Source of the DNA: Pseudomonadota bacterium
GTDB lineage: Bacteria; Pseudomonadota; Alphaproteobacteria; Rhizobiales; Hyphomicrobiaceae
Reading direction: 5' to 3'
Assembly: GCA_021813195.1 (NCBI GenBank)
Contig: JAKALI010000273.1
Coordinates: forward strand, 1-6,025
Length of the DNA stretch: 6,025 bases
Positions 5,880 through 6,025 of the stretch are shown one piece after another. Position 1 is the first letter of the stretch. Every line of letters starts with the position of its first letter. Position numbers and translations under genes: made by a program. Under the pieces are notes generated by a model. The model saw nothing but the letters and a program-made list of their open reading frames with translations. It was not told the DNA's origin and searched no databases.

Positions 5880-6025
5880 GCCCTTCCCGGAAGCGGGCGT
5901 GCGTGGATCACGTGCGCTCGCAGCTTCCCGTTTCGGAGCGTCGGGCGTGTTCGGTTGTCGGACAGCCCCGCGCAACGCAGCGTCGAAAGCCTAAGATCCG
6001 TGACGACGAGGCCGCGCTGACCGAA
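5879..6025 (+). CDS. IS3-family transposase OrfB, N-terminal part
   Basis: 49 residues in the -1 frame relative to orfA, open to the window end. Seen: SPSRKRACVDHVRSQLPVSE then RRACSVVGQPRATQRRKPK and IRDDEAALTE. This is the usual start of OrfB in this IS3 branch, an HTH-like segment with the SERRAC..(L/V)GQ.R.TQR pattern, followed in the family by the rve DDE integrase domain, which would lie past base 6025. No independent good start is visible, so it is probably made as OrfAB by frameshifting. It appears intact as far as seen. Confidence 0.85.

Larger units (their letters stand above)
5523..6025 (+). mobile_element. IS3-family insertion sequence, left part (continues past window)
   Basis: It contains orfA, the programmed frameshift site and the start of orfB in the standard IS3 order. 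The left end is not certain. TGGCCTGCTCCCC at 5523-5535 begins with TG and lies about 78 bases before orfA, a usual distance, and TGGCC recurs inverted as GGCCA at 5544-5548. The right inverted repeat lies outside the window, so the end cannot be confirmed. Unlike the remnant at 4797-4980 it shows no damage in the visible part. Confidence 0.6.

Overview
The window looks like a GC-rich alphaproteobacterial chromosome, most likely Hyphomicrobiales (Rhizobiales). This rests on the 41-residue cysteine-free type of ribosomal protein L36, the sequence style of ProB and ProA, and insertion-sequence fragments of a kind common in rhizobia. It joins two different regions. The left part (about 1-4164) is core chromosome. 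The right part (about 4165-6025) has the marks of an eroded integrated element.

Core part, left to right. A TetR-type regulator enters from before base 1. Next comes proB (glutamate 5-kinase), whose stop overlaps the start of proA (glutamate-5-semialdehyde dehydrogenase) in an ATGA junction. Together they supply the two enzymatic steps from glutamate to glutamate-5-semialdehyde in proline synthesis. Convergent to proA is a very short gene, rpmJ (L36). Upstream of rpmJ are about 660 bases with no convincing gene but with GC-rich inverted repeats.

Boundary. At 4165-4209 the minus strand carries the 3' half of a tRNA-Val(GAC)-like gene: part of the anticodon arm, the T arm, the 3' acceptor strand and CCA. 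Its 5' half is missing. This is the usual trace left at the distal end of an element that integrated into a tRNA gene. The orientation puts the chromosome on the low-coordinate side and the element on the high-coordinate side. The element side starts with a small helix-turn-helix gene, translationally coupled to the C-terminal remnant of what appears to be a tyrosine recombinase.

Element part, continuing right. The recombinase remnant is joined in frame to the start of a decayed IS3-type orfA whose IS end lies near 4980. That end cuts into a small unrecognised reading frame, which directly follows a 79-residue two-helix membrane protein with a perfect Shine-Dalgarno sequence. The window ends inside a second, apparently fresh IS3-family element: a full orfA, a canonical -1 slippery heptamer (G_GGA_AAA) and the start of orfB.

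I found no clearly new complete system. The points most worth following are the tRNA-Val attachment scar, the integrase/HTH coupled pair beside it, and the two-gene membrane-protein remnant.
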